In this document: one piece after another, positions 1-13,589 of the stretch | How positions within the stretch are numbered: the stretch's first letter is position 1 | Layout of the letters: each line of letters begins with the position of its first letter | Assembly: GCA_033065855.1 (NCBI GenBank) | Contig: JAVXUO010002525.1 | Location: forward strand, 1-64,000 | DNA from: Escallonia rubra | Taxonomy: Eukaryota; Streptophyta; Magnoliopsida; Escalloniales; Escalloniaceae | Length of the DNA: 64,000 bases | Direction: 5' to 3' | Notes under the pieces: model-generated | Seen by the model: only the letters and a program-made list of their open reading frames with translations | What the model was told of the DNA's origin: nothing | The model's database searches: none | Made by a program: the position numbers and the translations under genes

Positions 1-2026
1 CTTGTTTGCACTTGTTGGCAAACTGGTAATAAATGTGTGGATTCTTTTTTGGCTCTTGATGAGAACTTCTTCAAAGCATTTGGAAGATTAAAAACTGTGA
101 AATGAATATTATAATGAAGAAAGTGCACCCAAATTGAATCCAAAGCATCTAATTTGTAATTTATGAAGGCTTTTGTCATGAAAAGAAAAGCTAAATAGTC
201 TTCCTAAGAAGGAAGACTTCTTTTCGAAAGAGAAAGAGATAAAAGGATTTGTTTGATGATGATTGATTGTATTACATCGACTCTTACATCTTATACTACA
301 AACTAAATGTCAAAAATAACTACTACATAAAAGATATATTACCTAATAGAAAGTAACTTCCACCACTTAGAAAATAACTTCTCCTAATTTCTCCTAAATG
401 GTTAACTACTCTCTAGAAAATATGAACACATTAAATTTAAGTTAGTTTCTTCACATGAGAAATAACTTTCAAATTTGAATCTATAATCATCTTGTTTTGC
501 AAATATCAATCTGAACCTTAGAGCCATTTAATGACAATCGATTGAGGACAAGCCATTCTCTTTTAGTGATTATCGATAGTGGCGCTATCGGTAGTCTTGA
601 ACCAAATGAGTTATCGATCAAAAATTTATATTGAGATGTCAACATTACCCCCTGGCTCAAGCAAATGAATACTTAGAATTTGTAAGAGCCACTCTTATAA
701 ACAAAAGGCTAATAAATTTTCCTCAAGAGAATAATGACCACTAATAGCATTATTTATTTTAGACTTTGGCATTTAAATTTTCAAATATGCAATAAATCAT
801 CTAATACAGTTTGCTTACTCTACTTCTTCAAAGTTCCTTTCTAATGAACCAAAGCATCAAGATCATTGCATGGTGAATTCTACATAACCAATTTGGGCAC
901 TGTATTATTAAAACTTTGGACCAATGGGTTCCACAAGTATATAAACCTTACCAAAATTAAAGATATTGAATCCCAAATTCTCTGACTTAACAGAAATTAG
1001 AGACTTATGTTTTGAAAGTCGGAAAAGGCTTGCCCATACATTCATTACCTACATCATTTATGTATGCTTTTGGCGTATGTAGCATTTCACCGTCTTTGGA
1101 GCAATGATATGCCTCTATGTAAAAGCAATTTCATGGTCTTATGGAGCATCAATATGCTCCCAGTAACACCATTTTTTTTATGTGAAAACTATTTTATGGT
1201 TAGAAATATCATTCTTTCGTCTTTTTTCAACAAAGGACACATTATCTAACTTTTTTGTTATTTTCGGCACTCCATTGAGTTTACGTAAATTACTTGCATC
1301 ATTTTTTGTGTAAGCTCATCCAGTTGAAGCAGTAGCGCCGAACGTCTATGCAATCTTTTACTAATTGCAATTGCAATTTGAACGAGATTTGAATGGACAT
1401 TTTCAAACACTCTGAATTACATTATCCCATTAGGTGTGCCAATGCTTTCATTTTGTTGGCAAAGTCATTGATAGCGTGTGGAATTTATTTTGCCTTTGAC
1501 GAGTACTTTTTGAAAACGTTTGAGAGATTAAAAATTGTGAAACCAAAATGTAGAATGTAGAAAGTACTCCCAAATATAAATTGAAAGCATCTAACTTCTG
1601 ATCATGAAGGCTTTTGTCATCGGTCTTCGGAAGACTTCACTTTAAAATGAGAAAGGGAAAAAAAACATTTGATTGATGATGATTGATTGTTCGACATTGA
1701 GTCTTGCATCTAATATTTGTATTACATCTTAAATGTAGAAAATTACCACCACATACAAGATAAACTACCTAATAGAAAATAACTTCTACCACTTAAAAAT
1801 TAACTTCTCCTAAATGGAACTGCACTCTAAAATATGGGAACATGGTAAGTTTAAGTTAGTTTCTTTACATGAGAAAATAATTTCCAAATTTGAATCGATC
1901 ACCCCATTTAATAGCAATTAGCTAGTTAAGGACAAGTCATTAACTTTTAGAGACAATCAATAGTGACTATTGGTAGTGCTTAAGCCAATGATCTACCGAT
2001 TGAAAATTTATTTTCTGGGGCAAACA
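1..2026. repeat. Pair of diverged direct repeats, possibly LTRs of a short old element
   Basis: Bases 1-644 and about 1447-2026 align along their whole length: both have a TTGTTGGCAAA start, the phrase GAAGGCTTTTGTCAT, and a tract rich in AACTTC with CACTT. They are clearly diverged and carry small indels. The first copy ends in CAACA followed by a pyrimidine-rich run (TTACCCCCTGG), which on the minus strand would be a polypurine tract beside an LTR. The second copy ends near 2026, also in CA. The roughly 800 bp between them hold no protein I recognise. A short non-autonomous LTR element on the minus strand is the best guess. A plain tandem duplication is the alternative. The left copy is cut by the window edge. 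It is a fossil with many differences between the copies. Confidence 0.4.
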
Positions 2027-5000
2027 AGTCCGTACCCATTCCACGTCCTTGCCCTTGCAGCCATGTCATTCCTTATTCCTTAGGCTCTACTTGGGAACCT
2101 TCGTCCTCTGCCCTTACTCTAACTTTGCTACATCATATACACTATACACTGGCCAGGTGACTCCGACCATATCTTTTATATCACCTCCATGTATACAGCC
2201 AACCCAGCATCAGCTATAATGGTGGCAGTATGTATGAATAGTTGTGATGGTGGATATTGGTGATGGTGGAGGTGGTGCTTGGATGGGTCTGGGTAGTGTT
2301 GAAGGGTTGGGAAAATCGAAATCAATGGATTTATTTTGTTATTCTAAAGAAAAAAAGCCCCAACATTGAAAACTCTTCCCTTGATCTCAAATTTGAACAA
2401 TAATCCAAAAACTACAATATAATCAAACGCCAAACAGGAAAAAAAAAGTTCTTCTTTTTGGAAACCAAATGGTCATCTAACAGAAAAACACTTTTTTTAA
2501 GAATCGCATTACATGAATTGTTCGGAAAAGCCAAACAAGAAGATTTTTCAAGAATTGCATTACATAAAGATTTTTTTGGTTTTCAGAGACCAAATGTCAC
2601 TTAGCAGACAAAAATGAATTTTAAGAATTGCACTACATGAATTTGAACAATAATGAATTTGTGCATTACATGAACTGTTCGAAAAATCAAAATTAATGAG
2701 TATATTTTGGATTTTACAAAAAAGAAAAGAAAGGCCCAAAATTTGGAAACTCTTCCCATTGTTCTCAAATTTGACAATAATCTGGAAACTAGTTTGGATC
2801 TCGTGCATTGCACATGAACACAATAGAATAAGAACTCAGATTGCTTGCTAAGAACTCGTTATGTTGGCCATTTAGTGCTCATTTAAAATATCGGAAAAGA
2901 GTTTGAGCGTAAAAGCTTCCGAATGGCTTTTTAGTCCTTAAAAAAATCTAGTTTGCTTAAAAAGATATTTATAACTATTTTGGGATTTTTTATGGTGTGA
3001 TGGCCGCCAGGGAGTATATTGGTAATTTTGCATACTTCAAGGGGTGCTTTGGTAAATTCTCAAACCTGGGGGCGAATTTAGTGGACATGCATAACTATTC
3101 TTATGATTTATCATTTTAGGTTCTGATAGAGGAGGATTAGGACCGAAAACTCAACTAAATTTCAAATCCGGTTAGTGATTCAAATAAGTACTCCTACCAT
3201 GTCCCCGCCTACTACCTTAATTTCAATTCCAAGCGTATTCAAATAGTATTTATACCAATTAATTGTTTAAAGTATTTTAAAAATTGTTATTGCGATTATG
3301 TTAAACCATTTGATAAGAAAAATAGATTTTGCCATGGAATGTTTGTATTCCTAGTCATTTTTAAACTCGGTTTACGGTAAATGAGACATAAATTTTTAAT
3401 TGGTTGTTGTGCCCAATATCCAACAGAGGAAAGTTGGATTTCGAGTCCTTGTCAACGGGGAAATATATGTTGATGTAATGCACATTACATTTATAAGTGG
3501 TCGCCTCTGCTTCCTTGAAATGTTTATCTCGATGTGGAATTTCGTGCTTAAGTCAGTAGAGTTACGTACTCTGACGGCAGCATATTGAAGGTGGTGGTTT
3601 GAATGAAATAGTCTTATGATGAATCGCATGCCATACGCTTTCAATTACAAGAAATGTTGTTTAAGTATGCCATACTTCGATAATTTCTTTAAAAGTGATC
3701 CATGATTTTGAAAACGGAAATCGATGGTATGTTTTTATAAAACACAAAATCTATTTTAGGGGATATGGTATGCGTACTTACTGGGCTCTAACTCATTCCT
3801 TTATTTTTCAGGTGACAATCAAGATGGACCCAACCCTAATGAGTAACACGAGGTAGGCGTCGGGAAACAGAGTAGCGAAATTCCTTTTTAGACCCGATAA
3901 CTTTCATTACTTGTGGTTGCTAAAATTGTTGAAATTGTGTAAAGCTCATGTCTCCACAGATTTAAGTTTTTATCTGTCAGTTGGGTATGTTTTTAAAGAT
4001 ATTATTAGCGACAAATGGAGAATCCTTTTGTGTGGCTCTTAGTAGCCTTATTAATGGTTTAAAATCCATAAGCTTTTGCATAAATCGTATGTACATGTTA
4101 TAGTTTTCCTAGTAAAGCCTTGGTGAAAGTTTAGTGGCCTGCGACTAGTCACCGACCTAACTCACAGGTCCAACTGTGGGTTTAGGTTGTGATGCAATCG
4201 GTCCCAAGCTCAGATTAAAGGAGGACTTATAAATAAATTCATCATAAATTAAAGTCTTATCGCAAAATTAAAAAATATGTTTAAAATTTTAATTTTTTAA
4301 ACATGGCCCAAGCCCGCCCATGTTGCCCTGACCCAGTCCATACTGTCCAAAATCCTTGCAAGCCGAGGTTAGGGCGCCAAGTCCGGCCCTTTAGCACCTC
4401 TAACTATACTAAGTTATTACAACTTCACTCTGACTATTTTATACAAAATATTCTCTCTAATTCAAAAATAAGAACCCATGTATCTAGAAACGAATATAAC
4501 ATACAAGATTTAGACAACAGAATGATGTTATAATTGATTTTTCGTTAAATTTTAACATATATTACCACAATCCGTGCAAAAGATCCCCTATATGTACATA
4601 GCTTTTATAACCCTTGGGATAAATGGATCATAGGACCTTTTCTTATTAATGGCTCTCGCAGTAAAAAAAAAGTGGCTTCTTTTAAAATTAATTAAATTTC
4701 TAGGAATAACAAGGCTCATTAGTAAATTTTATCTACAATTCAAAAGGTAATTCTAAGAATCATGACTTAATTTCAACTACTATATCCCGTATGTGAGATT
4801 TTAAAAAGAATTACATATGAGATTTAGATAAAATTGATAATACAATTAACTTAAATTTCAAGTTGAACGAGATTCTTAATATAATTTTGATCTAACCTTC
4901 TACATGATTTGAGACTAACAAACTTTTTTTATGGGATATCAACTACCAATCGAAGCACACTTATTTTTGTAATCAATTAAATAAAAGAGTCAATTAAATA

Positions 5001-5840
5001 AAACATATGGTAATCAAACTTTCTCACGAAAATAAATAAAAGAGTATCTATATAACACGTGAACTTTACAAAACTTTTGTTAACCAAATATATAGCAACA
5101 ATTTTTATCTATCATACGTTAATGACCAATAAAATGGATGTTAAATAATCAACTAAATTCAAAAGAATACAAATGAAGCTTGCACTAAAGTATTAAGACT
5201 TAATTTTGACTATTATATCTTTAAGACTAGTCTATAATATGAAAACAACAATTAATATATGAAGAAAAAAAATGGATTTGTGACTCAGAATGAAAAATCA
5301 GATATTCTAATTACTAGATTTCAACTAGATTAAAAGTTTATTACATTTGTCGATAACTACCAAATACAATGGAAATCTTAGTGAACTTTAAATATTGCAG
5401 CCTTGTGATTGATTTCGGAGACCAAGTAACAATTTGACTCTGACCTTAACCCCCAATAGTTACTTAAACCCTCGTCATAATTCTTTGGCCAATGCAATCC
5501 CAACTTATTCATTTTTGCCAATTGAACCATGCAGTTCAAGAGCATTTATTACTTCAAACAATTTGGGACGATTGTGCAAATAGAACATGTTACATGGGCT
5601 AGCTTTTGGTCTTCATTTTAAAAAGTCAATTATTTTAAAAAGGTAATAATCCTTTCTAACCATAAGTCTTCCCCATCACCATTGCCACTGCAGAATTTAA
5701 TCACATTATTATGGTGGTGGTCACTGGTTCGGAGGTTATGAAAGGTCAAAAAATTAGGGTTGGAGATCTAGGTGGTGGCTCTTGGTGCCAGGGTTGTGGT
5801 CTTAGGTGGGGAGGAAAGGAAGAGAAAGAGACAGAGACAG

Positions 5841-5843
<3 letters not shown>
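2027..5843. other. Intergenic, AT-rich, no gene recognised
   Basis: No convincing coding region was found. Local structure: two related stretches of about 100 bp at roughly 2310-2410 and 2676-2792 share the phrases AACTCTTCCC and CTCAAATTTGA, and between them a motif close to AGAATTGCATTACATGAA recurs. A GGTGGT-rich patch lies at about 2220-2310. The rest (3100-5700) is AT-rich DNA with only short open frames. Confidence 0.6.

Positions 5844-5925
<82 letters not shown>
5844..5925. repeat. Compound microsatellite (TA)n(GA)n
   Basis: An uninterrupted TA run of nearly 60 bp is followed directly by about 20 bp of GA. It ends some 45 bp before the left terminus of the CACTA element. Open frames through it are low-complexity artefacts. 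Confidence 0.95.
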
Positions 5926-5984
5926 GAATGAGGTAAAAGATAGGGTTTCGGGAGGAGCGGTGGAGGAAGAACACTACAAGGAAA

Positions 5985-6260
5985 AGGACTTGTAGGACAA
6001 TTCCATCGCCAAAAACTTTTAGCGACGGACACCCTATCGCTAAAGTCCGTCGCTAAAAATTTGGCGAATTTCCACCGCAAAATATAATTTTCATATTCTA
6101 ATTTAATTTCTTTTTTTGGAAAATATTAATTTGAAAAAATAATAGACAAATTTTTTTTACTGATAGACTTTTAGCAACGGCATTTTCGTCGCTAAAAAAA
6201 TGTTGCAAAAATAATGGACACCGCCTTCAATCCATCGGTACCGGTACTCATACTCGTACT
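5985..6260. repeat. CACTA left subterminal repeats
   Basis: Several direct and inverted copies of a motif near TTTAGCGACGGA or TCCGTCGCTAAA, for example at about 6019-6057 and 6170-6200. They match the motif at the other end of the element and are the likely transposase-binding region. Confidence 0.75.
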
Positions 6261-6429
6261 CATACTCGTGGATGTTGATGGCTCTCCGGACTACTGCCCA
6301 AAACCCATAATTTGTTCATACGAGGCTTGCAAAACAGTGATTTGAAATTGAAGACATTAAAGCAATAGACGACGTTGAAGACATTATCGAAATTTTAACT
6401 ATAAACAAATTAATTTGTAACTTACATTG

Positions 6430-7272
6430 CTCTGCCGAGCAACTTGCGAAACGAACTCCCTCGCCTAATGTGCATCATCTTTATCCTTTTTCCTCACGTC
6501 CATCAGCGTGTGTGTCAAAGCACACACCTCATCCTTCTTCAGATGCGGGCGCTCAATCGCATTCTTATGCCGGACGACGTCGTGAGGCACCGACCCTCTC
6601 ATGTGATTAGGATCCTAATATTTTCTGTTAGCCCTCCGACTTCTCTCAAACTGCCAACCATCTGCCCCCATACCGATAGTGAGATCCAATAAGGGGGATA
6701 CCCCTTCCACTCCTCCATTGGGGCACCCTCCGGTAGTAACTTCCTCGCCCACTCATGTGCATCGTGTAGCCATCGCCGGTAATTTTTGGTGTTGTAGGCA
6801 AAAAAAAGTCGTCCTTCCGAATGCCTGTTACTCAGGCGACTCAAAGTCAAACCCCTCCTGTAACGCATCCAATTACACAATCAGTATGATTAATTTAAAT
6901 ATTAGGTACTAATTAAACTTACTGGCCATCCTCGGTGAGTGTAACTCGTTGTTTCCGTTGGGGATTGATACACACCCTGCATATGGGTCCAAGGCTCGAC
7001 GGGATCCAACAAAATATCAATATTAACGCAGTTCAAATATAATTTAAATATAAGTTAGACATGAAGACTAAATGCTTATATCAAATATACCTGATGTCGT
7101 CAAACCCACTGAAGAAAGAGAACGAGCATGCGGCTGGGAGGGCTCGGCCTGGGGCTGGGGGCCGAGTCTGTTGAATGCTCATGCTATGTGTCTCGTCATC
7201 AGTAGGCAATGCTGAGGACCCAGTCACCAGCGTGGGCACAACTCGGTGTCTACCGCGATGACAAATGACCAT
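6430..7272 (-). pseudogene. Decayed second CACTA gene (TNPA-like region)
   Basis: Between the transposase 3' end and the left terminus, the minus strand contains several open segments. One of about 60 codons (7081-7272) has a basic, Pro/Ala-rich start. Another (6599-6880) contains the stretch YPPYWISLSVWGQM followed by GSLREVGGLTENI. The position, downstream of the TNP2 gene inside a CACTA element, and the W-rich segment suit the DNA-binding partner (TNPA or Ptta/En/Spm family) that recognises subterminal repeats. Similarity to that family is weak by eye and frames change between segments. The assignment rests mainly on position. The segment could also be unrelated captured DNA. Confidence 0.35.
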
Positions 7273-8099
7273 AATCTATCCATAACTAATAAAGAAACTT
7301 ACGGTGAATATTATGTTAGTAATTAGATTATCTACTACATGAAACGGATGAAGGCAAAATTAGATTCTCTACTATATGAAACGGATGAAAGCAAAACTGA
7401 TTTTGTGTGGAGGAAGTCCAAAGAAATTAACACATAAAAATGGCAACACGAAACTGCTACCACATGCTTTCAAATACACTAAAATGAGTATGGGTGGATC
7501 ATTTAATATGTATTATGTAATCTATTAAGAACAATCGACTAATCTTCATATCCATGTGTCCGAAAAGCACTCTTTTTATTTCTAACGATCCACAATACTT
7601 CTATCCTTTATCCAGAAGAATAACTTCAAGAAACGAATAGCATTTGTACTCTATCAATGATACCCACATTTTTTTAGAATACTAACAGCTACTGTATTTT
7701 CCTTGCCCGATAACTCGGGTTTGTTCAAATTGTGAAATGGTATATCAGCTTTCCATTCTTCCTCCCAAGTAAGAAGCATACTTTTAGGAGCAACTATAAG
7801 AGCTTTGGTTTCCGAGTACAAGTCCAAAAATGACTACAAAAACACTATGGTCAAGTATAGGTTCAAAAGTCACTGCAGAAACACTATCCATAACTGATAA
7901 CAGAAATTTACGGTGTTAGTAATTAGATTCTCTACTATATATGAACATGATGAACGAGTAAGTTAATATATTACTACGGTGTAATCAAGTATAGGTCACA
8001 TTGGGAAGATGACTTTGTTATGCTGTAAAATTAAGTGAAATATTCAAGTTACTTATTACAAGTCATAAACGTCATAACATTACAAGTCAATCATCTTCA

Positions 8100-11000
8100 T
8101 TTTGAGAATCATCATCGTTTTCATCTTCAAACTCATCATCCTCTTCTTCTTAAGACTCGTCGTCCTCTTCATCTTGTAAGTCATCCTCTTCGTCAGTAGT
8201 AGACTCATCTTCATCATCTTCAACACGTTTTACATCTTCCTCTTCATCAGCTAGGACTTCTTCTCCTATATGAAGTTTTGGTTAAAGAAAAAGATCGTCC
8301 TCCTCATTAATCACTTCAACAGGTACCAAGATAGGTGCTTGCTCGGTTCGATAGGTGTCTACATCACTGTCATATGCGACTAGTAATTTTTTGGACTTGA
8401 TAACAATAAACCAAAGAGATTTAGAATTTGCAAAATCTTCCACTTAGAACACTTGTGCAGCTTGACTAACAAACACAAATAGTTCGTCTGATGCAAGTCT
8501 TGAACTAAGATCGACATATACAATCCCTTGTGAGCTAACATGTATTCCTCTACTGCATGTAATATTAAACCATGTACACTTATACATTACCAATGAGTCC
8601 TGGCTACCCAGTTATATTAGTTCAACAATCTGATCCAGCTTTCCATAAAAATCCATACAATTCTCATCATAACAGTCGTCGTTGACCAAGACTCCACTAT
8701 TTTGGGTTTGTTTAGTTTGGTCATCATCTTTTGTGTTAAACCTAAATCCGTTGACGATATAGCCTCCATGACAAGATGCTTGTTTACTAGGGCCTTGAGT
8801 TAGTACTTTCAAGCAGGAGTCTACTGGTTTGTCGACCGATTGAACCTATTACAGAAGACGGTGAAAATTTAGGATATATCAGCATACTAATAAATCACAT
8901 GACTATATCTAACATGTTGTATAGATTGGTCCGACACTTACACGTCTTTTGAGCCACTCAAGAAAGTGCAATTTTCGATAAGATTCAAGCCCAACAGGAT
9001 CGGTGATTTGAGATTCCGCATCGAACTCACTGCAAACCGATATAGTTAACCCACTGATCACACATTTTCGAGTGTTTACAATAATTATTCGAAGACATTA
9101 ACTTACTCAATGAAAGCTGAAACTTTTTCACAACTTAAAAATGCATATATTGTTACAGTACTATACTCTTCATCCATTAGCCACCGAGTATAGGTTCGTT
9201 TGAATGGACTACCTGACTGTTTGAGTTTTAAGAAATTCCCTTCTAAATTTGTGTTGGCTTCGGGCTCATTTCGACCTAGTTGATTTGACCTTGTAACGTT
9301 AGGCCCAAAATATTGGCTACAAATTAAAAGATGACAAGCTCTTCCATTATGTAAGCCTTGACAATTGAGCCCTCAACACGAGCTTTGTTACGAATTTTTT
9401 TCTTCATATGAAATATGAACCTAGAAGTTTATAGAATAGAGTTAAGTGAAAGATCAATGATAACAGGGAACCGAACAACACCTTCATATTACTTACCCGG
9501 AGTGTCGAAGAATATATATGTCGAAAGAAATAAAATAATTCCGTCAAAGTCTCGCATACAACCTTAGGCAACAATCCCCAGAAGGCAAAAGAAATGAATC
9601 TTTCTATAAATACGTGGCAGTTGTGACTCTTCATCCCCTGGAACTTACACTCTGATACATTGCAGCAACGAGATACGTTAGATGCATACCCATCTTGGAG
9701 CTTCAAATTCTTAACCCAATGATAGACTTTCTCTACCTGTTTCTTGTCTAGACAATACGGTGCTTTCGAAAGTGTCATCCTCCCCCTGACTTGAATAGGA
9801 TGCAGTTCACGACGTACACCCAACTGTTGTATATCATTTCTAGCTTTAAGGTGATCTTTAGATTTCCCTTCACATTCATCATTGTGTTGAAAACATTATC
9901 AAAAATATTCTTCTCAATATGCATTATATCCATGTTATTTCTAATAATGAGCTTCCTATACTAGCCTAACTCCCAGAAAATACATTGTTTCGTCCAAGTG
10001 TGCTCTTTCCCATATCTTGGTATCTTTTGATCATGCATACACTTGTTGTACGGTATGTCAGTATCAAGTGCCTTCAGGTGTGAAAGCACTTCATCACCAC
10101 ATGGATAGTCTAATGTGACAACCTCACGCTCTATTCTTCTGTCAAATTTATCATTTTGCCTACGCGTACGGAACTGATGGTCTGGTGGCAACATCTTACG
10201 GTGACATCTGAACCACGAGGATTTTTTGCCATGCTTTAATGTATAACCGGGGTTCATGCCCATACAAGCAGGGTATGCTAACTTTCCATGTGTGCTCCAA
10301 CTATACGTTGTTCCCAATGCGGAAAAATTGTGTATAGTCCACATCAAAGTAGCCCTTATCTGAAAGTTCTATTTAAGATATGCATCATAACTCCAAGATC
10401 CCACAGTTATTTTAGCTCATCAATCAACGGCTTTAAATACACATCTATGTTCTTACTAGGACTCTTCAGAAGCAACAACAAAAACATGTACGGATTTTTT
10501 ATGCATATTCCAGGTGAAAGGTTATGTGGGACAATAATAACAGGCTATGTGGAATAAGGCATCCTAGACTGTCCGAAATGATTGAACCAATCGGCTGCCA
10601 AACCAAATCTAACATTCCAAACTTCTTGAGCAAAGGTTGGATGCATGTGGTCAAACTCTGTCCACTCATCTCCATCAGCGGGGTGTGTCATCATACCAGA
10701 ATCATTGTTACGATCCTTACAGTGAGCCCTCATATGTTCAGCCATATTGGAGGAATTGTACATCCTCTGAAGCCTTGGCGTAACCGAAAAATATCACAAT
10801 ACCTTATATGCAATGTTTTGGTTTTTCCCTTTGTCCAGTTTATACCTCGGATGATCATATATTGGACACTTTGTCAAGTCCTTATTCTCTTTCATCAGAA
10901 CATTACGCAGTCGTTATTGCAAGCATCTATCCTCTTATAACCCAATCCAAGTTTCATCATCATCTTCTTCGCGTTATAATGCGACGATGGAAATTTCTCA

Positions 11001-11572
11001 ATCTCCGGCAAAATTTCCTTGATAAAAGTAACAAACTCGTTAAATCCTTTCTGACTTGACCTGTGGTCTGATTTCAACTGTAATAATCTACTAACCGCAG
11101 ACAACCATGTGTGCTTCCTAATTCCATCCTACAATGGATCTTCGACGTCTCTTAACAAATTATAAAACTGATGAGTACCATCGTTCGGCTGTTGGGGACT
11201 GCCATCGTCGCGGTAGTCACCCCAGTCAACGTCAGCATGTCCAGCATCTATAATCATATCTCAATAATCATACTGTGGCTCCACCCTAACTTCAACTTGA
11301 CTAGCCAGGTTGGATGACAATAATATTGTTTTCCCGTGCTGGGTCCATCTTGTGTATCCACCCATAAAACCGTACCAGAGAAGATGCCATTTTATCATCA
11401 TTCTCTTTTTCCAATGCAACAACTCACATTTACTACAGGGATACCTTATCTTTTCAAAGTTAACATATGCAGGATGCACGTAAGCGAACTCGAGAAATTC
11501 ATCGACGCGATCCTCAAAATCCTCATCATTTTTCCTTTTCATCCAACTTCTATTGACGGACATGACGACTGA
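8100..11572 (-). pseudogene. TNP2-type CACTA transposase, broken
   Basis: The minus strand carries the usual order of a plant CACTA transposase. (1) A transposase-associated N-terminal domain at about 11360-11572 starts MSVNRSWMKRK and contains PCSKC. (2) The catalytic region lies at about 9900-11100, with NEFVTFIKEILPE, LGLGYKRIDAC, HPADGDEW, GNMWTIHNF-like and YPACMGMNPGYTL segments. (3) A DUF4218-like block at 9404-9823 contains KFQGMKSHNCHVFIERFI. (4) A DUF4216-like block at about 8300-8830 contains GGYIVNGFRFNTK. (5) An acidic Asp/Glu-rich tail lies at about 8100-8290. The enzyme would cut at the CACTA termini. The reading is broken by several in-frame stops and frame changes, for example at about 9960, around 10400-10550 and at 8612, so no full-length protein is predicted. 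Some breaks could be introns, since such genes are spliced. Confidence 0.85.
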
Positions 11573-11699
11573 AATTACTATATACCACCTTAAACTAAAA
11601 TCAATAATCAGGTAAGGTTGATATGTAAATGAATGCACGCATGTGACAACATATATAAACCCTCTCAATTCTCTAATAGGTAGGGGTCATATTCTATTT

Positions 11700-11955
11700 A
11701 GAAAAGCACATGTCAATAAAACAGTTATCGGCTCATGTTTTGTCCTATGTCTACGAAAAATTCACCAGTACCTCCCGGTATTTCTCTAAGCACGCGAAAT
11801 CGATTAGGTGTTCTAACATCTGTCTAATCTTGCTCATGTAAGATTAAACAGATGTAGGACACCAGATTTGTATGCACCCGGAGAAATACTAGAGAAAGTG
11901 CACCAAATATTTAAGACATAAAACACGGAGCATGAGTCGATACAGTGTTTTATAA
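11700..11955. repeat. Imperfect foldback of about 250 bp upstream of the transposase
   Basis: The left arm (GGCTCATG, TTTTGTCCTATGTCT, CCGGTATTTCTCTA, ACATCTGTCTAATCTT) pairs in reverse order with the right arm (AAGATTAAACAGATGT, TAGAGA, AGACATAAAACA, CATGAGTC). The loop is only a few bases long at about 11835. The foldback lies upstream of the minus-strand transposase start. It could be a nested foldback MITE or a hairpin of the element's own leader. Confidence 0.7.
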
Positions 11956-12359
11956 ACACTTAGTTTTTTCAAATTGTCCAAACTGAACATCAAAAGGCTC
12001 ATTACAAAGCATTACTTTGTAATTAGTATCTTTGAACGGGAACTAAGGGTTTTTGTGCATGCGTGCATCTAAAAATTGGTAATATGCAAGAATTTTTCTG
12101 AAATATCAAAAGTTTTGGAAAGATGAAATCATTAGGATAATTTGCAAGAACATGTCATAACCAAAATGATTCAATTTCAAATTCATTGACAACGAGTTGT
12201 AACCAGCTCGTTGTCAGTGGACTTCACAAAATAACAACGAATATTTCTAATACGGGCAGGCGACTCATATTTCTCAGTGGAATATGGAGTTCATTTGCAG
12301 AGTTGATATTGTGTCACATATGATTGTGATATTGCGATATTGCTTTACAGGGGCACGGT

Positions 12360-12870
12360 TTAGGATTAACAGTTTGAAGTTAGGGTTTACTTAAGAGTTT
12401 GGTTTAGGAATGAATTTAGGTGAGAGTTAGGTTAAGGGTATAGTTAGGGTTAGGGTTATTCAAGGTTAGGGTTGTATTTTTTGGTTTAAGTTTTAAGATA
12501 TACGTACGACTAAATTTGGATTAGGGTTGTATTTAGTTTTAGGGTTAATTGGGGTTTAGGATTTAGGGTTAGGGTTTAATCTAGATATAGGGTTTAGGGT
12601 TAATTATGGTTTAGGGTTCAATTAGGGTGTAGGGTCTAGTTAGGGTTTCGGATTTAGAGTTTAATTATGGTTAATTAGGATTTAGGGTTTAGGGTTAAGT
12701 TAGGGTTTAGAGTTATATTTAGGTTAAGGATTCAGGGTTTAATTACGGTTTACAATTAAATTAGGGTTTAAGGTTATATTTAGGTTTACGGTTTAGGATT
12801 TAATTACGATTTAGGGTTGTATTAATTAGGGTTTAGGGTTTAATTACAGTTTGGGTTTTATAGTTTAGCC
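12360..12870. repeat. Degenerate telomere-like (TTTAGGG) tract
   Basis: About 500 bp of irregular TTTAGGG/TTAGGG units are separated by AATTA or AATTAGGG spacers. The TTTAGGG form is on the plus strand, so it reads CCCTAAA in the sense direction of the minus-strand transposase that starts near 11572. The spacing is irregular, which argues against a recent telomere insertion. Confidence 0.85.
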
Positions 12871-13589
12871 GATCATTCTATGCATGACCCTTATCTTTTT
12901 AATAGCTTTTAATTATCATTTGACAAGTTAATAAATTAAAATTATCTCCAGAGCTGGTGTCCATTATTTTACAATTATGTTCAAGATGGTTTTGGCCGGA
13001 GATAAAACTATATCCATCTATTAAAATTGAGGGATCCAAAACTCTAAGGTAATCTTCAACTCCACGATCAATAAATTTAACAATAATTATAACCTACAAC
13101 CAAAATAAATTTAACAATAATTACAACAAATACAATACAGTACAAAAATTCAACACATATGGTTTTTTTTCTAACTATCATTCTATCAATACAATTTAAA
13201 CACATTATAACAAATCCAATATGATTCAAACACATCATAACAAAAATAATACAATTAATTTAAATACATTATAATTATTTAGGGGAAAACATATTGGATG
13301 TGTGGGGGTTGACGCCCGGCGAGGTGGACGGTGGCGTTAGGCGGTGAAACGTCGTTGTAGCGTTGTAGTGGTGGATCTGCGGGGAGACGGTGGGAAGGGT
13401 GACCGACAGTGGAGGGAGGGGGAGGCTGACCGGAGGTGGGATGGGGATCGGAGATGGGGCGGCACTGCAGTGACAGTGGAAAGGGCGACCGAAGGTGGAT
13501 CGCCGGTGGAGCGGCGAGAGAAAAGAGAGAACGGCGGGGAGAAGAAGAGAAGAAATTAGAGTTTTTTTTTAAAACAATTTGTAGAGTTT

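Noticed and set aside
5711-6080. Open frames on both strands through the TA/GA microsatellite
   Set aside because: They encode only Ile-Tyr and Arg-Glu or Ser-Leu runs from simple repeats.
12360-12870. A true telomere or chromosome end
   Set aside because: The words are degenerate and irregularly spaced, and lie inside a CACTA element with intact borders.
13344-13559. Arg/Gly-rich open frame
   Set aside because: GC-rich low-complexity DNA near the CACTA end, with no recognisable domain.
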